Positions 1 to 8,698 of a stretch of DNA of 59,648 nucleotides are shown one piece after another. Under the pieces are notes generated by a model. The model had not been told where the DNA came from. It saw nothing but the letters and a program-made list of their open reading frames with translations, and made no database searches. Source of the stretch: Pseudomonas entomophila. Lineage in GTDB: Bacteria > Pseudomonadota > Gammaproteobacteria > Pseudomonadales > Pseudomonadaceae. The DNA lies in contig NZ_JARPQB010000029.1 in the NCBI RefSeq assembly GCF_029478665.1, positions 1 through 59,648 of the forward strand, written 5' to 3'. Positions within the stretch are counted from its first letter, which is position 1. Every line of letters starts with the position of its first letter. A program made the translations under genes and the position numbers.

Positions 1-40
1 CGCCGCCGATACACGATCAAACACCTTCTTTGAGCAACAA

Positions 41-62
41 AAAACCCGCCAAAGCGGGTTTT
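41..62 (-). terminator. Rho-independent terminator of the acyl-CoA dehydrogenase gene
   Basis: The arms AAAACCCGC and GCGGGTTTT are separated by CAAA. Read on the minus strand the hairpin runs into a T-rich stretch (TTTTTTGTTG). It lies 8 bases beyond the stop codon of the minus-strand dehydrogenase. Confidence 0.85.
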
Positions 63-70
63 CTGCCGGG

Positions 71-1300
<1,230 letters not shown>

Positions 1301-1398
1301 CGGGGGCTACCTTCCGTCAATGAAGAACATGGGCCTGAGCCTAGAACAGCAGCCCGTCATCCACCTAGTCTATTTTCTACGTGTATAAACATTCATAA

Positions 1399-1418
1399 CC
1401 GATATATGATCGGCCGAT
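1399..1418. promoter_or_regulatory. Putative LysR operator: three CCGAT half-sites
   Basis: Two overlapping inverted repeats sit in the divergent intergenic region. CCGAT-ATATG-ATCGG covers 1399-1413 and ATCGGCCGAT covers 1409-1418. Their position between the dehydrogenase and the regulator, 24 bases before the regulator start, suits autoregulation and divergent control. The link to this particular regulator is inference. Confidence 0.4.
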
Positions 1419-1441
1419 AACTCCAACAAAGAGCGGCGCCC

Positions 1442-2368
1442 ATGAACCTCAGCAAGGTCGACCTCAACCTGTTCATCGTCTTCGACGCCATCTACACCGA
1501 AGCCAACCTGACCCGCGCCGGGCAGATCGTCGGCATCACCCAGCCGGCGGTGTCCAACGCCCTGTCGCGCTTGCGCGAGACCTTCAATGACCCGCTGTTC
1601 GTGCGCACCGCCCAAGGCATGGTGCCCACGCCCATGGCGCAGAACATCATCGGCCCAGTGCGCAACGCGCTGACGCTATTGCGCACTTCTGTGCAGGAAA
1701 GCCGCATCTTCACCCCGCTGCAGGCCAGCAAGACCTTCCGCATCAGCATGACCGACCTCACCGAGGCGGTGATCCTGCCGCCGTTGTTCCAGCGCCTGCG
1801 CCGACTGGCGCCCGCGCTGGTGATCGAGAGCTTTTTATGCAAGCGCCGCGAGACCACCAAGGAGCTGGCCGCCGGGCGCCTGGACTTCGCCGTCGACGCG
1901 CCGCTGAACACCGACCCGCAGGTGCGCCACGTCAAGCTCATGCAGGACCGCTACGTCTGCGCCATGCGCCCGGGCCACCCGCTGGCCGAGCACAAGCTGA
2001 CCCTCGACGCCTACCTGGGTATGACCCACATCCATATCTCCAGCCGCCGCAACGGCCTGGGCTATGTCGACCTGGCCCTGGGCAAGATGGGCGTGCAGCG
2101 CCGCGTCGCCCTGCGTTCGCAGCACTACCTGATGGCCTCGCAGGTGCTGCAGCAAACCGACATGGTGATGACCGTGCCCGAACGCTTCGCCCGCCGCCAC
2201 CAGTTGCGCCACCAGCCGCTGCCGGTGGAGGTGCCGCCCCTGGAAACCCATCTCTACTGGCATGAAAGCACCGACCAGGATCCTGCCAACCGCTGGATGC
2301 GCGAGCAGATCATCGAGTTGTGCGAGCGGGTGGCGGTGCAGGACGAGCAGGCGCTGGAAAGTGCCTGA
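1442..2368 (+). CDS. LysR-family transcriptional regulator
   Basis: The 308-residue protein starts with a typical LysR winged helix-turn-helix (residues about 5-65, with ANLTRAGQIVGITQPAVSNA and PLFVRTAQGMVPTP), followed by a periplasmic-binding-protein-like effector domain. The N-terminal pattern KVDLNLFIVFDAIY resembles the NodD/NahR/LeuO-type subgroup. It is divergently transcribed from the acyl-CoA dehydrogenase across a 141-base gap containing CCGAT half-sites, so the dehydrogenase is the likely target. The effector molecule is unknown. The ATG at 1442 fits the usual start of the family. Confidence 0.9.
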   Translation: MNLSKVDLNLFIVFDAIYTEANLTRAGQIVGITQPAVSNALSRLRETFNDPLFVRTAQGMVPTPMAQNIIGPVRNALTLLRTSVQESRIFTPLQASKTFRISMTDLTEAVILPPLFQRLRRLAPALVIESFLCKRRETTKELAAGRLDFAVDAPLNTDPQVRHVKLMQDRYVCAMRPGHPLAEHKLTLDAYLGMTHIHISSRRNGLGYVDLALGKMGVQRRVALRSQHYLMASQVLQQTDMVMTVPERFARRHQLRHQPLPVEVPPLETHLYWHESTDQDPANRWMREQIIELCERVAVQDEQALESA

Positions 2369-2466
2369 GCATCGCATGATGGCGAACAGCCGCTAGCACA
2401 CCCGTGCTATCGGCCAGCGTCTGGCCCCGTGCTACCGTCGACGACGTTCTCCCTCACGTGACATCA

Positions 2467-2491
2467 GGCCCGGGGCCCTTCTGCCCGGGCC
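2467..2491 (+). other. GC-rich hairpin in the 5' leader of the lipoprotein gene
   Basis: GGCCCGGG (2467-2474) and CCCGGGCC (2484-2491) form a perfect 8-base stem with a 9-base loop. It ends just before the ribosome binding site (AAAGGA, 2496-2501). There is no T tract, so it may affect leader stability or translation, or it may end upstream transcription weakly. Confidence 0.4.
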
Positions 2492-2511
2492 CTGCAAAGG
2501 ACCCTGCCAAC

Positions 2512-2820
2512 ATGAAGACAACCCTCGCCACCCTCACCCTCGCCGCACTGGTCCTCGCCGGCTGCGCCACCCCCAAGCAATGGGAAGCTACCGGCGGCAG
2601 CAAGAACGACGGCCTGGTGCAGGTCTCCTACGAACAGGGCCAGTTCGAGAGCGGCCAGAGCGATGCGGCCCAGGGGCTGCAGGTCGCCACCGCGCGCTGC
2701 AAGACCTGGGGCTACCGAAACGCGGAAATCACCGGCAGCGAAAAGAGCCTCTGCCGCACCATGGGCCAGTTCAACTGCCTGCAAACCACGGTCACCCAGG
2801 ACTACCTCTGCCAGAAATGA
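2512..2820 (+). CDS. YecR-like lipoprotein
   Basis: This 102-residue protein has a lipoprotein signal peptide ending in the lipobox LVLAGC, with Cys18 as the lipidated residue. The mature part has four further cysteines, including CKTWGY and the terminal YLCQK, and matches the overall pattern of the YecR family of small lipoproteins. The function of that family is not well defined; enterobacterial YecR sits in the flagellar regulon. The longer reading from 2404 is rejected, because the ATG at 2512 has both an AAAGGA ribosome site and an immediate signal peptide. No operon partner is evident. Confidence 0.75.
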   Translation: MKTTLATLTLAALVLAGCATPKQWEATGGSKNDGLVQVSYEQGQFESGQSDAAQGLQVATARCKTWGYRNAEITGSEKSLCRTMGQFNCLQTTVTQDYLCQK

Positions 2821-3224
2821 CCCTTTCCCCATCGCGGGGGCCTGCTGCATGGGCTCCCGCACTTTGCCCCGCTTGCATTGCCATGGCCTTTCGGTAACCC
2901 TTGCGCCGCCCTGAAACGGGCTTCTCGGATTCACGGCACAAGGAATGGAACATGGGGCTCCTACCTGTACCTGATCGCCGCCCATCGCACCGGCGAAGCG
3001 CGGATGGTGGTGCGCTTCGATGCCTGGATCACCACGCCGGCCGGGGTCTCTGATGCCCAGCGAAGCGCCAGAGAAAAAAATCCTACGAAAATGACGAGTT
3101 CAGAAAGATTGATCTCCAAATACGTAGGCGATGGTCAAAATGAAAAAACCTTCCTCATGGCATACGCGTAGGATTTCACCCATGGTCGCCGACGGTCGGC
3201 GCCCCTGTACGGACACGCGTGATC
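2821..3224. other. Non-coding stretch before the cysteine desulfurase
   Basis: No convincing gene is present. An open frame at 2878-3171 lacks a ribosome site and any recognisable motif. The 3' half is AT-rich and carries three copies of CCTACG/CGTAGG: inverted at 3082-3087, direct at 3123-3128 and 3167-3172. The outer pair extends to a 10-base inverted repeat, AAATCCTACG (3078-3087) with CGTAGGATTT (3167-3176). This is a plausible regulatory region for the downstream gene. Confidence 0.4.
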
Positions 3225-4379
3225 ATGCCCACCGCACCTTTGTATTTCGACTATGCCGCCACCACCCCGGTCGACGACCGGGTCATCGAAGCCATGATGG
3301 CCTGCCTGGGTCGCGAAGCCAATTTCGGCAACCCGGCCTCCAGCGGCCATGCCCATGGCAAGGCCGCCCGCGAGGCCGTCGAGCAGGCCCGCAGCCAGGT
3401 AGCCGAACAGGTGGCTGCGCAGCCCGACGAACTGGTGTGGACCTCCGGCGCCACCGAGTCCAACAACCTCGCCCTCAAGGGCATCGCCCAGGGTCTTGAG
3501 CAACCCGGCCACCTGATCACCAGCCAGCTCGAACATAAGGCAGTGCTCGACACCGCCGCCGAACTGGAACGCCTGGGCTGGGCAGTCACTCGCCTGGCGC
3601 CGGACGCCCAGGGCCTGATCCAGCCAGCGGCCGTGCAGGCTGCGCTGCGCCCGGACACCCGCCTGGTGTCGTTGATGGCGGTGAACAATGAACTGGGCAC
3701 GGTCACCGATTTCGCCAGCATCGGCGCGTTGGTGCGCGAACACGGCGCGCTGCTGCATGTAGATGCCGCCCAGGCCGTCGGCAAGGTACTGATCGACCTC
3801 GCCCGGCAGCCGGTGGACCTGATGTCGTTCTCGGCGCACAAGGCCTATGGCCCCAAGGGCATCGGCGCCCTGTACGTCGGCCCCCGCGCCCGCCCGGTGC
3901 TGCGCGCGCAGATGCACGGCGGCGGCCATGAGCGCGGGCTGCGCTCCGGCACCCTGGCCACCCACCAGATCGTCGGCATGGGCAGCGCCTTTGCCCTGGC
4001 CGGCCAGCCGGGTGACAGCGAGCACGCACGTATCCAGCGCTTGAGCGACCGGCTGCGCGATGGCTTGCTGGGCTTGCCGGGCGTGCGCCTCAATGGCTGC
4101 CCGACACAACGCATCGCCCATACCCTGAACCTGTGCATCGAGGCCAAGGGGTTCAACAGCAACGCGCTGGCGGGAGAGCTGGCGCTGTCGACCACATCGG
4201 CGTGCAACTCCGCCGCCAACAGCGCCTCCCATGTGCTGCTGGCCCTGGGGCTCAGCGAAGCGCAGGCGCGCAACAGCGTGCGGCTGAGCATCGGGCGCTA
4301 TACCACGGAACAGGACGTGGACACGGCGATCGACGTGTTTGCTCGCGTGATTGCAGCGGGTTCGGTTGCCTTGTGGTAG
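3225..4379 (+). CDS. Cysteine desulfurase (NifS/IscS-like aminotransferase class V)
   Basis: The 384-residue PLP enzyme begins YFDYAATTPVDDRV. The cofactor lysine lies in SAHKAYGPKGIGALY (Lys206), and a cysteine stands in the IscS-type active-site loop position STTSACNSAANSAS (Cys327). The family removes sulfur from L-cysteine to give alanine and an enzyme persulfide for Fe-S or thio-cofactor synthesis. The gene is alone here, without iscU, iscA or hscAB, so it is not the housekeeping isc locus and its sulfur acceptor is unknown. A GTG at 3219 could also serve as start and would add two residues. A REP element follows the stop. Confidence 0.85.
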   Translation: MPTAPLYFDYAATTPVDDRVIEAMMACLGREANFGNPASSGHAHGKAAREAVEQARSQVAEQVAAQPDELVWTSGATESNNLALKGIAQGLEQPGHLITSQLEHKAVLDTAAELERLGWAVTRLAPDAQGLIQPAAVQAALRPDTRLVSLMAVNNELGTVTDFASIGALVREHGALLHVDAAQAVGKVLIDLARQPVDLMSFSAHKAYGPKGIGALYVGPRARPVLRAQMHGGGHERGLRSGTLATHQIVGMGSAFALAGQPGDSEHARIQRLSDRLRDGLLGLPGVRLNGCPTQRIAHTLNLCIEAKGFNSNALAGELALSTTSACNSAANSASHVLLALGLSEAQARNSVRLSIGRYTTEQDVDTAIDVFARVIAAGSVALW

Positions 4380-4406
4380 CTCACCCGTTGCCCTGATGTG
4401 ACCTCT

Positions 4407-4489
4407 GTAGGAGCGGCTTCAGCCGCGATCACCCGCCCAGCGGGTGCCAGGCACCGCGTTGCCTGCATCGCGGCTGAAGCCGCTCCTAC
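4407..4489. repeat. REP pair (BIME)
   Basis: Two REP units of the GTAGGAGCGGCTTCAGCCGC class face each other around a short GC-rich centre. The element sits between the convergent ends of the cysteine desulfurase gene and the small peptide genes. It is bacterial interspersed repetitive DNA, not CRISPR. Confidence 0.85.
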
Positions 4490-4498
4490 AAGGGCATC

Positions 4499-4663
4499 TC
4501 AGAACCGGATTATCGGGCCCTCGATGTCGTTGGGCGGCGGAACGTCCGGCTTCGGATACACCGGCGGCATCACCGGCATGATGGTCGCGTCGGTGCCGCC
4601 AGCGACCTGTTCCAATTCCTCGTGATCAAGCACACGCAGCGTGCGCGAATCTTCAATCGACAT
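4499..4663 (-). CDS. Small double-glycine leader peptide A (54 aa)
   Basis: An excellent ribosome site (AAAGGAGCGATACCC before the ATG) starts a 54-residue peptide. Its first 23 residues look like a class II bacteriocin-type leader, ending LDHEELEQVAGG. Cleavage after Gly23 would release a 31-residue core rich in proline (TDATIMPVMPPVYPKP then DVPPPNDIEGPIIRF), with no cysteine and net acidic charge. It lies 21 bases downstream of a second gene of the same design and probably shares its mRNA. No peptidase/ABC exporter or modifying enzyme is near, so export would have to be provided elsewhere. The function is unknown: secreted peptide, toxin or signal are all possible. Confidence 0.7.
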   Translation of the reverse strand: MSIEDSRTLRVLDHEELEQVAGGTDATIMPVMPPVYPKPDVPPPNDIEGPIIRF

Positions 4664-4684
4664 GGGTATCGCTCCTTTGCTGAG

Positions 4685-4828
4685 TCAGTAACCGGCGCGC
4701 GAACCGAACAGTTCTTCGGGCCATTCGGGGAACTGCGGCGGCGGGTCGCCCGGGCGCTGGCCGCCTCCGGCCACCGCTTCGATCTGCGCTTCATCCAGCT
4801 CCTGCAGCGCTTGTTCAACCTCGATCAT
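4685..4828 (-). CDS. Small double-glycine leader peptide B (47 aa)
   Basis: The ATG at 4828 follows AAGGAGCGTCAACG. The 47-residue product has a leader ending LDEAQIEAVAGG (residues 11-22) and a 25-residue core, GQRPGDPPPQFPEWPEELFG plus SRAGY, again proline-rich, cysteine-free and acidic. The leader matches peptide A (LD-x-x-x-(I/L)-E-x-V-A-G-G) while the cores differ, which is the usual pattern of paired secreted peptides. The gene is first in a two-gene unit and lies about 100 bases downstream of a LysR gene on the same strand. A longer reading frame upstream lacks support. The biological role is unknown. Confidence 0.7.
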   Translation of the reverse strand: MIEVEQALQELDEAQIEAVAGGGQRPGDPPPQFPEWPEELFGSRAGY

Positions 4829-4859
4829 CGTTGACGCTCCTTGTTGGGAAAGCGTGTCG

Positions 4860-4865
4860 ATTATC
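4860..4865 (-). promoter_or_regulatory. Putative -10 box for the double-glycine peptide pair
   Basis: On the minus strand GATAAT lies 31 bases upstream of the peptide B start, giving a short leader. The -35 region at about 17 bases further up (GGGTCA) is poor, so an activator would be needed if this is the promoter. Confidence 0.3.
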
Positions 4866-4929
4866 GGCCGGTTGCCGCGGCTTGACCCTAGGGCTGGTGT
4901 ACTAGCTGCACATTGCCACCAGCCCACCC

Positions 4930-5814
4930 TCACTGCCCGGACAGAAAACTCACCAACCGCCGCCCGTGCGAGCTCAGCGCCTCCCAGCCACGGAAGCAGA
5001 TGCGCAGTTCCAGGGTCGCCCAACGCTCCTCCAGTGCCACCGGACACACCGCCAGTTCCTGTTGAGCGCGCAGCGCCGCGGTTTCCGGCAGCATGGCGAT
5101 GCCCGCATGCTGGGCCACCAACTGCGCGATGGCTTCGAAGCTCGGCGCGCGCACCCGCACTTTCAGCGGCATGGCCAGGTTCATCGCCAGCTCTTCGACG
5201 AAGCGCTGCATGGCCCGCTCGGGCGGCAGGCAGACGAAGGGATAACCCAGGGCATCACCGAGGCGCAATTGGCCACGGCCGGCCAAGGGGTGATCGACGG
5301 GCACCAGCAACACCAGGCGCTCGGTGCGAAACGGCAGCGAGACCACGCCATCGTTGACCAGGTTGCCGTCGTACACGCCGATCTCGCACTCCCCGCCCAG
5401 CACCACCCGCAGCACATCGATGCTCTTGTGCTCGACCAGTTGCAGGTCGACCTCCGGATAATCCGCCAGGAACGGCCCCAGCACCGCTGGCAACAACGTG
5501 CTGTTGGTCACGGTCGAGGCTGCCACATGCAAGGTGATGCGCCGAAGGCCTGCCAGTTCGCGCATCGTGTCCTGCAGTTTCTGCGCCTCGCCCAGCACCC
5601 CGCGCGCCGCTTCCAGCACCAGCCGACCGGCCGGGGTGAGCTGCATGCCATCGGCCTTGCGGATGAACAGGGTCAAGCCGCTGCGCTCCTCGAACAGGCG
5701 CAGGCGGGTGCTGGCCGCCGACACCGCCACCGGGAAGGTCGCCGCGGCCTTGCTCAGGCTGCCGCTGCTGGCGATGGCGGCGATCAGGCGCAAGTCGGTC
5801 AGGTCAAAGTGCAT
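4930..5814 (-). CDS. LysR-family transcriptional regulator
   Basis: The protein has 294 residues from the ATG at 5814, which is preceded by TTTGGAGAAGCCC. A TTG at 5826 would add four residues but has a worse context. The N-terminal helix-turn-helix (DLRLIAAIASSGSLSKAA, then FEERSGLTLFIRKADGMQLTP) is followed by a LysR substrate-binding domain ending in a conserved-looking LELRICFRGWEALS. It is divergent from an EamA exporter starting at 5915, so control of that exporter is likely. Its 3' side leads into the two double-glycine peptide genes on the same strand, so regulation of these is also possible. Confidence 0.9.
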   Translation of the reverse strand: MHFDLTDLRLIAAIASSGSLSKAAATFPVAVSAASTRLRLFEERSGLTLFIRKADGMQLTPAGRLVLEAARGVLGEAQKLQDTMRELAGLRRITLHVAASTVTNSTLLPAVLGPFLADYPEVDLQLVEHKSIDVLRVVLGGECEIGVYDGNLVNDGVVSLPFRTERLVLLVPVDHPLAGRGQLRLGDALGYPFVCLPPERAMQRFVEELAMNLAMPLKVRVRAPSFEAIAQLVAQHAGIAMLPETAALRAQQELAVCPVALEERWATLELRICFRGWEALSSHGRRLVSFLSGQ

Positions 5815-5914
5815 GGGCTTCTCCAAATCAGAACGCCATCTTCGAGAAAAAGCGATTCTAGCGCGACGACCTTCTATCCAGAATAAGCCACGACCTCACC
5901 CTATCGGATTCGCC

Positions 5915-6871
5915 ATGACCCGCCTGCCCGCCCCGCTCCAACGCGCCCTCGCCAACGGCAGCCTCTATGCCGTGCTCGCGGCACTGGGTTTCAGCTTCAA
6001 GGCCATCTTCGTCAAGCTCGCCTATGCCGCCGGGCCCGTGGACGCCATCAGCCTGCTGGCCTTGCGCATGGCCCTGTCGTTGCCGCTGTTCGCCTGGCTG
6101 GTGTGGTCCAGCCGCGGCCAGGGCGATGCGCCGCTGACCCTGGGCGATGGCCTGCGCGTGGCCCTGCTCGGGCTGTTCGGCTACTACCTGGCGAGCCTGT
6201 TCGACTTCTATGGATTGCAGTACATCAGCGCCGGCCTGGAGCGGCTGATCCTGTTCACCTATCCAACCCTGGTGCTGCTGATCCAGGCCGTCGCCCAACG
6301 CGAACGCCCCACCCCGCGCACGCTGGCGGCCATGGGCCTGTGCTATCTGGGGCTGGGCATCGCCTTTGTCCACGACATCGGCAGCGCCGGTATCGGCAGC
6401 CAGGTGATCCTCGGTTCGCTGTGGGTGTTTGCCAGTGCGGTGACCTACGCGCTGTACTACTCGGGCACCGGGGCGATGCTCAAGCGCATGGGCTCGATGC
6501 GCCTCGCCGGATTGTGCGGCACGGCGTCGTCGCTGATGGTGCTAGCCCATTACCTGCTGGTGGCCGATGTCGCGCCATTGCTGCAACTGCCGAGTGCGGT
6601 GTGGTTGTACGCGGCATTGATGGCGCTGTTCTCCACGGTGCTGCCGATCTACTGGGTGGCCCTGGCGATCCAACGCCTGGGGCCGACCCACACGGCCGCG
6701 GTGGGCAACCTGGGGCCGGTGCTGACGGTGCTGGCGTCGTGGGCGATCCTCAACGAGGAGATTTCGCTGTACCAGGTGGCCGGGTTGGCGCTGGTGCTGT
6801 TCGGGGTGTCGCGGTTGAAGCCGGCGAAGAAACAACAGGCGCCCAAGCCAGCCCACGGTGCCACGGCCTAG
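5915..6871 (+). CDS. EamA/DMT-family transporter
   Basis: The 318-residue integral membrane protein has about ten hydrophobic helices arranged as two repeated EamA halves, the first beginning near LAALGFSFKAIFVKLAY and the second near VILGSLWVFASAVTYALYY. The C-terminal half shows the usual LGPTHTAAVGNLGPVLTVL and AILNEEISLYQ motifs of drug/metabolite transporters. Members export amino acids, sugars or drugs by proton exchange; the substrate here is unknown. The ATG at 5915 is chosen because the longer frame upstream runs into the divergent regulator. The LysR gene at 4930-5814 is the probable regulator. Confidence 0.9.
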   Translation: MTRLPAPLQRALANGSLYAVLAALGFSFKAIFVKLAYAAGPVDAISLLALRMALSLPLFAWLVWSSRGQGDAPLTLGDGLRVALLGLFGYYLASLFDFYGLQYISAGLERLILFTYPTLVLLIQAVAQRERPTPRTLAAMGLCYLGLGIAFVHDIGSAGIGSQVILGSLWVFASAVTYALYYSGTGAMLKRMGSMRLAGLCGTASSLMVLAHYLLVADVAPLLQLPSAVWLYAALMALFSTVLPIYWVALAIQRLGPTHTAAVGNLGPVLTVLASWAILNEEISLYQVAGLALVLFGVSRLKPAKKQQAPKPAHGATA

Positions 6872-6921
6872 AATCGCCATCGCACGTTCGCAGGTGAACT
6901 TCCAGGGACACGCGCTTTTCT

Positions 6922-7041
6922 GTAGGAGCCGGCTTTGCCGGCGAACACCGGCAAAGCCGGTGCCATCCCCGGCCTCGCGATGCAGGCATCGCAGTGGATG
7001 GCACCCGCTTTGCGGGTGATCGCGGCTGAAGCCGCTCCTAC
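6922..7041. repeat. Composite REP element
   Basis: A GCCGGCTTTGCCGGC-class REP (6922 onward) is followed by a central palindromic stretch and a GCGGCTGAAGCCGC-class REP ending at 7041. The two REP sequence classes of this genome are joined here in one element. It fills the gap between the EamA gene and the convergent bufC gene. Confidence 0.8.
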
Positions 7042-7100
7042 CGTCGCCCCAACAGCGAGAACGTGTTCAACGCAAAACCGACTCATCTGCCACCGGAAAA

Positions 7101-7805
7101 TCAGCGGGTACCGACAATGACGCCCTGCCCGCGCAACGCCTCCAGCAGCATCAGGCCTTGGCGCTGCACCTCTTCATTGCCCAGTGCCCGCAAGCGTTCA
7201 CGCCCGGTGCCCGGCAACCCCATCAGCAGTTGCCAGGCCATCGGCGCCACGCGGGCGAAGCGCACCTGCAGCCCCGCATCGCGATAGACCAGCAACAAGG
7301 TCGGCGCCTCGGGCGGCTCGGCCGGCTGGTACTCCGACCCGATGCGCTCGACCGGCCAGCGATAAGCCAACACCCGCGCCACGCACGACAGCAGCGGCTC
7401 GCCTGCAAGCAGGTCCCCCGACGGATCATGGGGCGGATCCTCGGCATCACTCAGGTACAACTGCGCCTCGATCCATTCGTAATGCGCCAGCTCCAGCTGC
7501 CAGGGCACATCGAGTTCGATGCCCTGCAGATAGTCGATGAACGCCTCGGCAACTTCGCTGAACAGCGGTGTCTGGCTGCGGTAATGCGCGTAGAAGTCCT
7601 GCACCCTGGCCTGCCAGCGTGGCTCGCCCAGGGCACTGCGCAACACCGGGAAACTACCGGCCAGCAAGCCTTCGACGGTGCCGAAGAACAGTTCGCGATA
7701 GACCGCCAGGCGTCGCGCCTCGATGCCCGGCGGTGGTGGGTTGGCCGCCGGGTCACGCAAGTGCCGGGCCAGGGTGAATTGTTGCGCGCGCAAGGTATCA
7801 GCCAT
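7101..7805 (-). CDS. bufC: DUF2063 protein, partner of MNIO enzyme (BufC/HvfC-like)
   Basis: The 234-residue protein carries the DUF2063 N-domain ([60 protein letters not shown]), which is the recognition partner found beside DUF692 enzymes. In characterised MNIO pathways this partner binds the precursor peptide and presents it to the oxidase. The ATG at 7805 overlaps the end of the DUF692 gene by 8 bases (ATGGCTGA), so translation is probably coupled; an in-frame ATG at 7820 is an alternative. It is the last gene of the three-gene operon. Confidence 0.88.
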   Translation of the reverse strand: MADTLRAQQFTLARHLRDPAANPPPPGIEARRLAVYRELFFGTVEGLLAGSFPVLRSALGEPRWQARVQDFYAHYRSQTPLFSEVAEAFIDYLQGIELDVPWQLELAHYEWIEAQLYLSDAEDPPHDPSGDLLAGEPLLSCVARVLAYRWPVERIGSEYQPAEPPEAPTLLLVYRDAGLQVRFARVAPMAWQLLMGLPGTGRERLRALGNEEVQRQGLMLLEALRGQGVIVGTR

Positions 7806-8631
7806 GGCGTGGCCCTCCATGACGCTGTTGCAGGCTGCGAATACGGGCGGTTTCCGCCAGCAGCTCGGCCAGCGGCGGGTAGTTGAAATCGCGCTCGAGC
7901 ACGGTCGGCTGAGCACCGAAGCGCTGGCAGGCCTGGGCGAACAACGCCCAGACATCCTCCTTGACCGGCGCGCCATGGGTATCGACCTTGAGGTCGGGCG
8001 CTTCGTCGTAATGGCCGGCCACATGCATGCCCACCACCCGCTCGCGGCAGATGCCCTCGAGGAAGGCCTGTGCCTCGTAGCGATGGTTGCAGGCATTGAC
8101 GAAGACATTGTTGACGTCCAGCAGCAGGTCGCAGTCGGCCTCTTCGAGCACCGCGCGGACAAAGTCCAGCTCGCTCATGGCCTGGTACGGAGCGGCGTAG
8201 TAGCTGATGTTCTCCACCGCGATGCGCCGCCCCAGCAAGTCCTGGGCCTGGCGAATCCGTGCGGCCACATGATGGACAGCTTCCTCGGTGAACGGGATCG
8301 GCAGCAGGTCGTAGAGGTGGCCGTCGTCACTGCAATAACTCAGGTGCTCGCTGTACAGGCGCACCTGGTGTCGGTCGAGGAAGCGCCGGGTGAGCCCGAG
8401 AAACGCCTCGTCCAGCGGCGCGGTGCCGCCCAGCGACAAGGATAAGCCGTGACAGGCAATGGGGAAGCGCTCGGCCAGGCACTCCAGCTTCTGGCCGAAG
8501 GCACCGCCGACGCCAATCCAGTTTTCCGGGGCGCACTCCAGGAAGTCCACCTCGCCCGCCGCCATGTCCAGCAGTTCGGGCAGCAGGCCACGGCGCAAGC
8601 CGAGCCCGGTATGCAATGGGGAATCGATCAT
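7798..8631 (-). CDS. bufB: MNIO (DUF692) peptide-modifying oxidase, BufB/HvfB-like
   Basis: The 277-residue DUF692 protein has the metal-ligand pattern of multinuclear non-heme iron oxidases: His61 in [10 protein letters not shown], Glu95-His96 in SEHLSY, Glu140-Asn141 in VENISYY, Asp172/Asn174 in [11 protein letters not shown], His203 and His207 in GMHVAGH, and Asp217/His219. The family installs oxazolone/thioamide or thiooxazole-type changes on cysteines of EGKCG-type precursors. The product for this precursor is inferred, not shown. The gene lies between a cysteine-motif precursor gene and the DUF2063 partner on the same strand. A DoxX-like membrane gene, common in such operons, is not present here. 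Confidence 0.92.
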   Translation of the reverse strand: MIDSPLHTGLGLRRGLLPELLDMAAGEVDFLECAPENWIGVGGAFGQKLECLAERFPIACHGLSLSLGGTAPLDEAFLGLTRRFLDRHQVRLYSEHLSYCSDDGHLYDLLPIPFTEEAVHHVAARIRQAQDLLGRRIAVENISYYAAPYQAMSELDFVRAVLEEADCDLLLDVNNVFVNACNHRYEAQAFLEGICRERVVGMHVAGHYDEAPDLKVDTHGAPVKEDVWALFAQACQRFGAQPTVLERDFNYPPLAELLAETARIRSLQQRHGGPRHG

Positions 8632-8659
8632 GATGGAAGGGTTCCAGGCAGGCTACAGG

Positions 8660-8691
8660 CCGACCGTGGAGCACATCGGCGCCACGGTCGG
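8660..8691 (-). other. Intra-operon hairpin between precursor and enzyme genes
   Basis: CCGACCGTGG and CCACGGTCGG form a perfect 10-base stem with a 12-base loop, wholly within the 67-base gap between the precursor stop and the oxidase start. There is no T tract. A hairpin here could protect the precursor mRNA end or partly reduce read-through, giving more precursor than enzyme. Confidence 0.55.
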
Positions 8692-8698
8692 GTACAGG

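Noticed and set aside
2878..3171. 97-codon frame in the gap before the cysteine desulfurase
   Set aside because: No ribosome site, no recognised domain, and it crosses an AT-rich stretch with inverted repeats more consistent with regulatory DNA.
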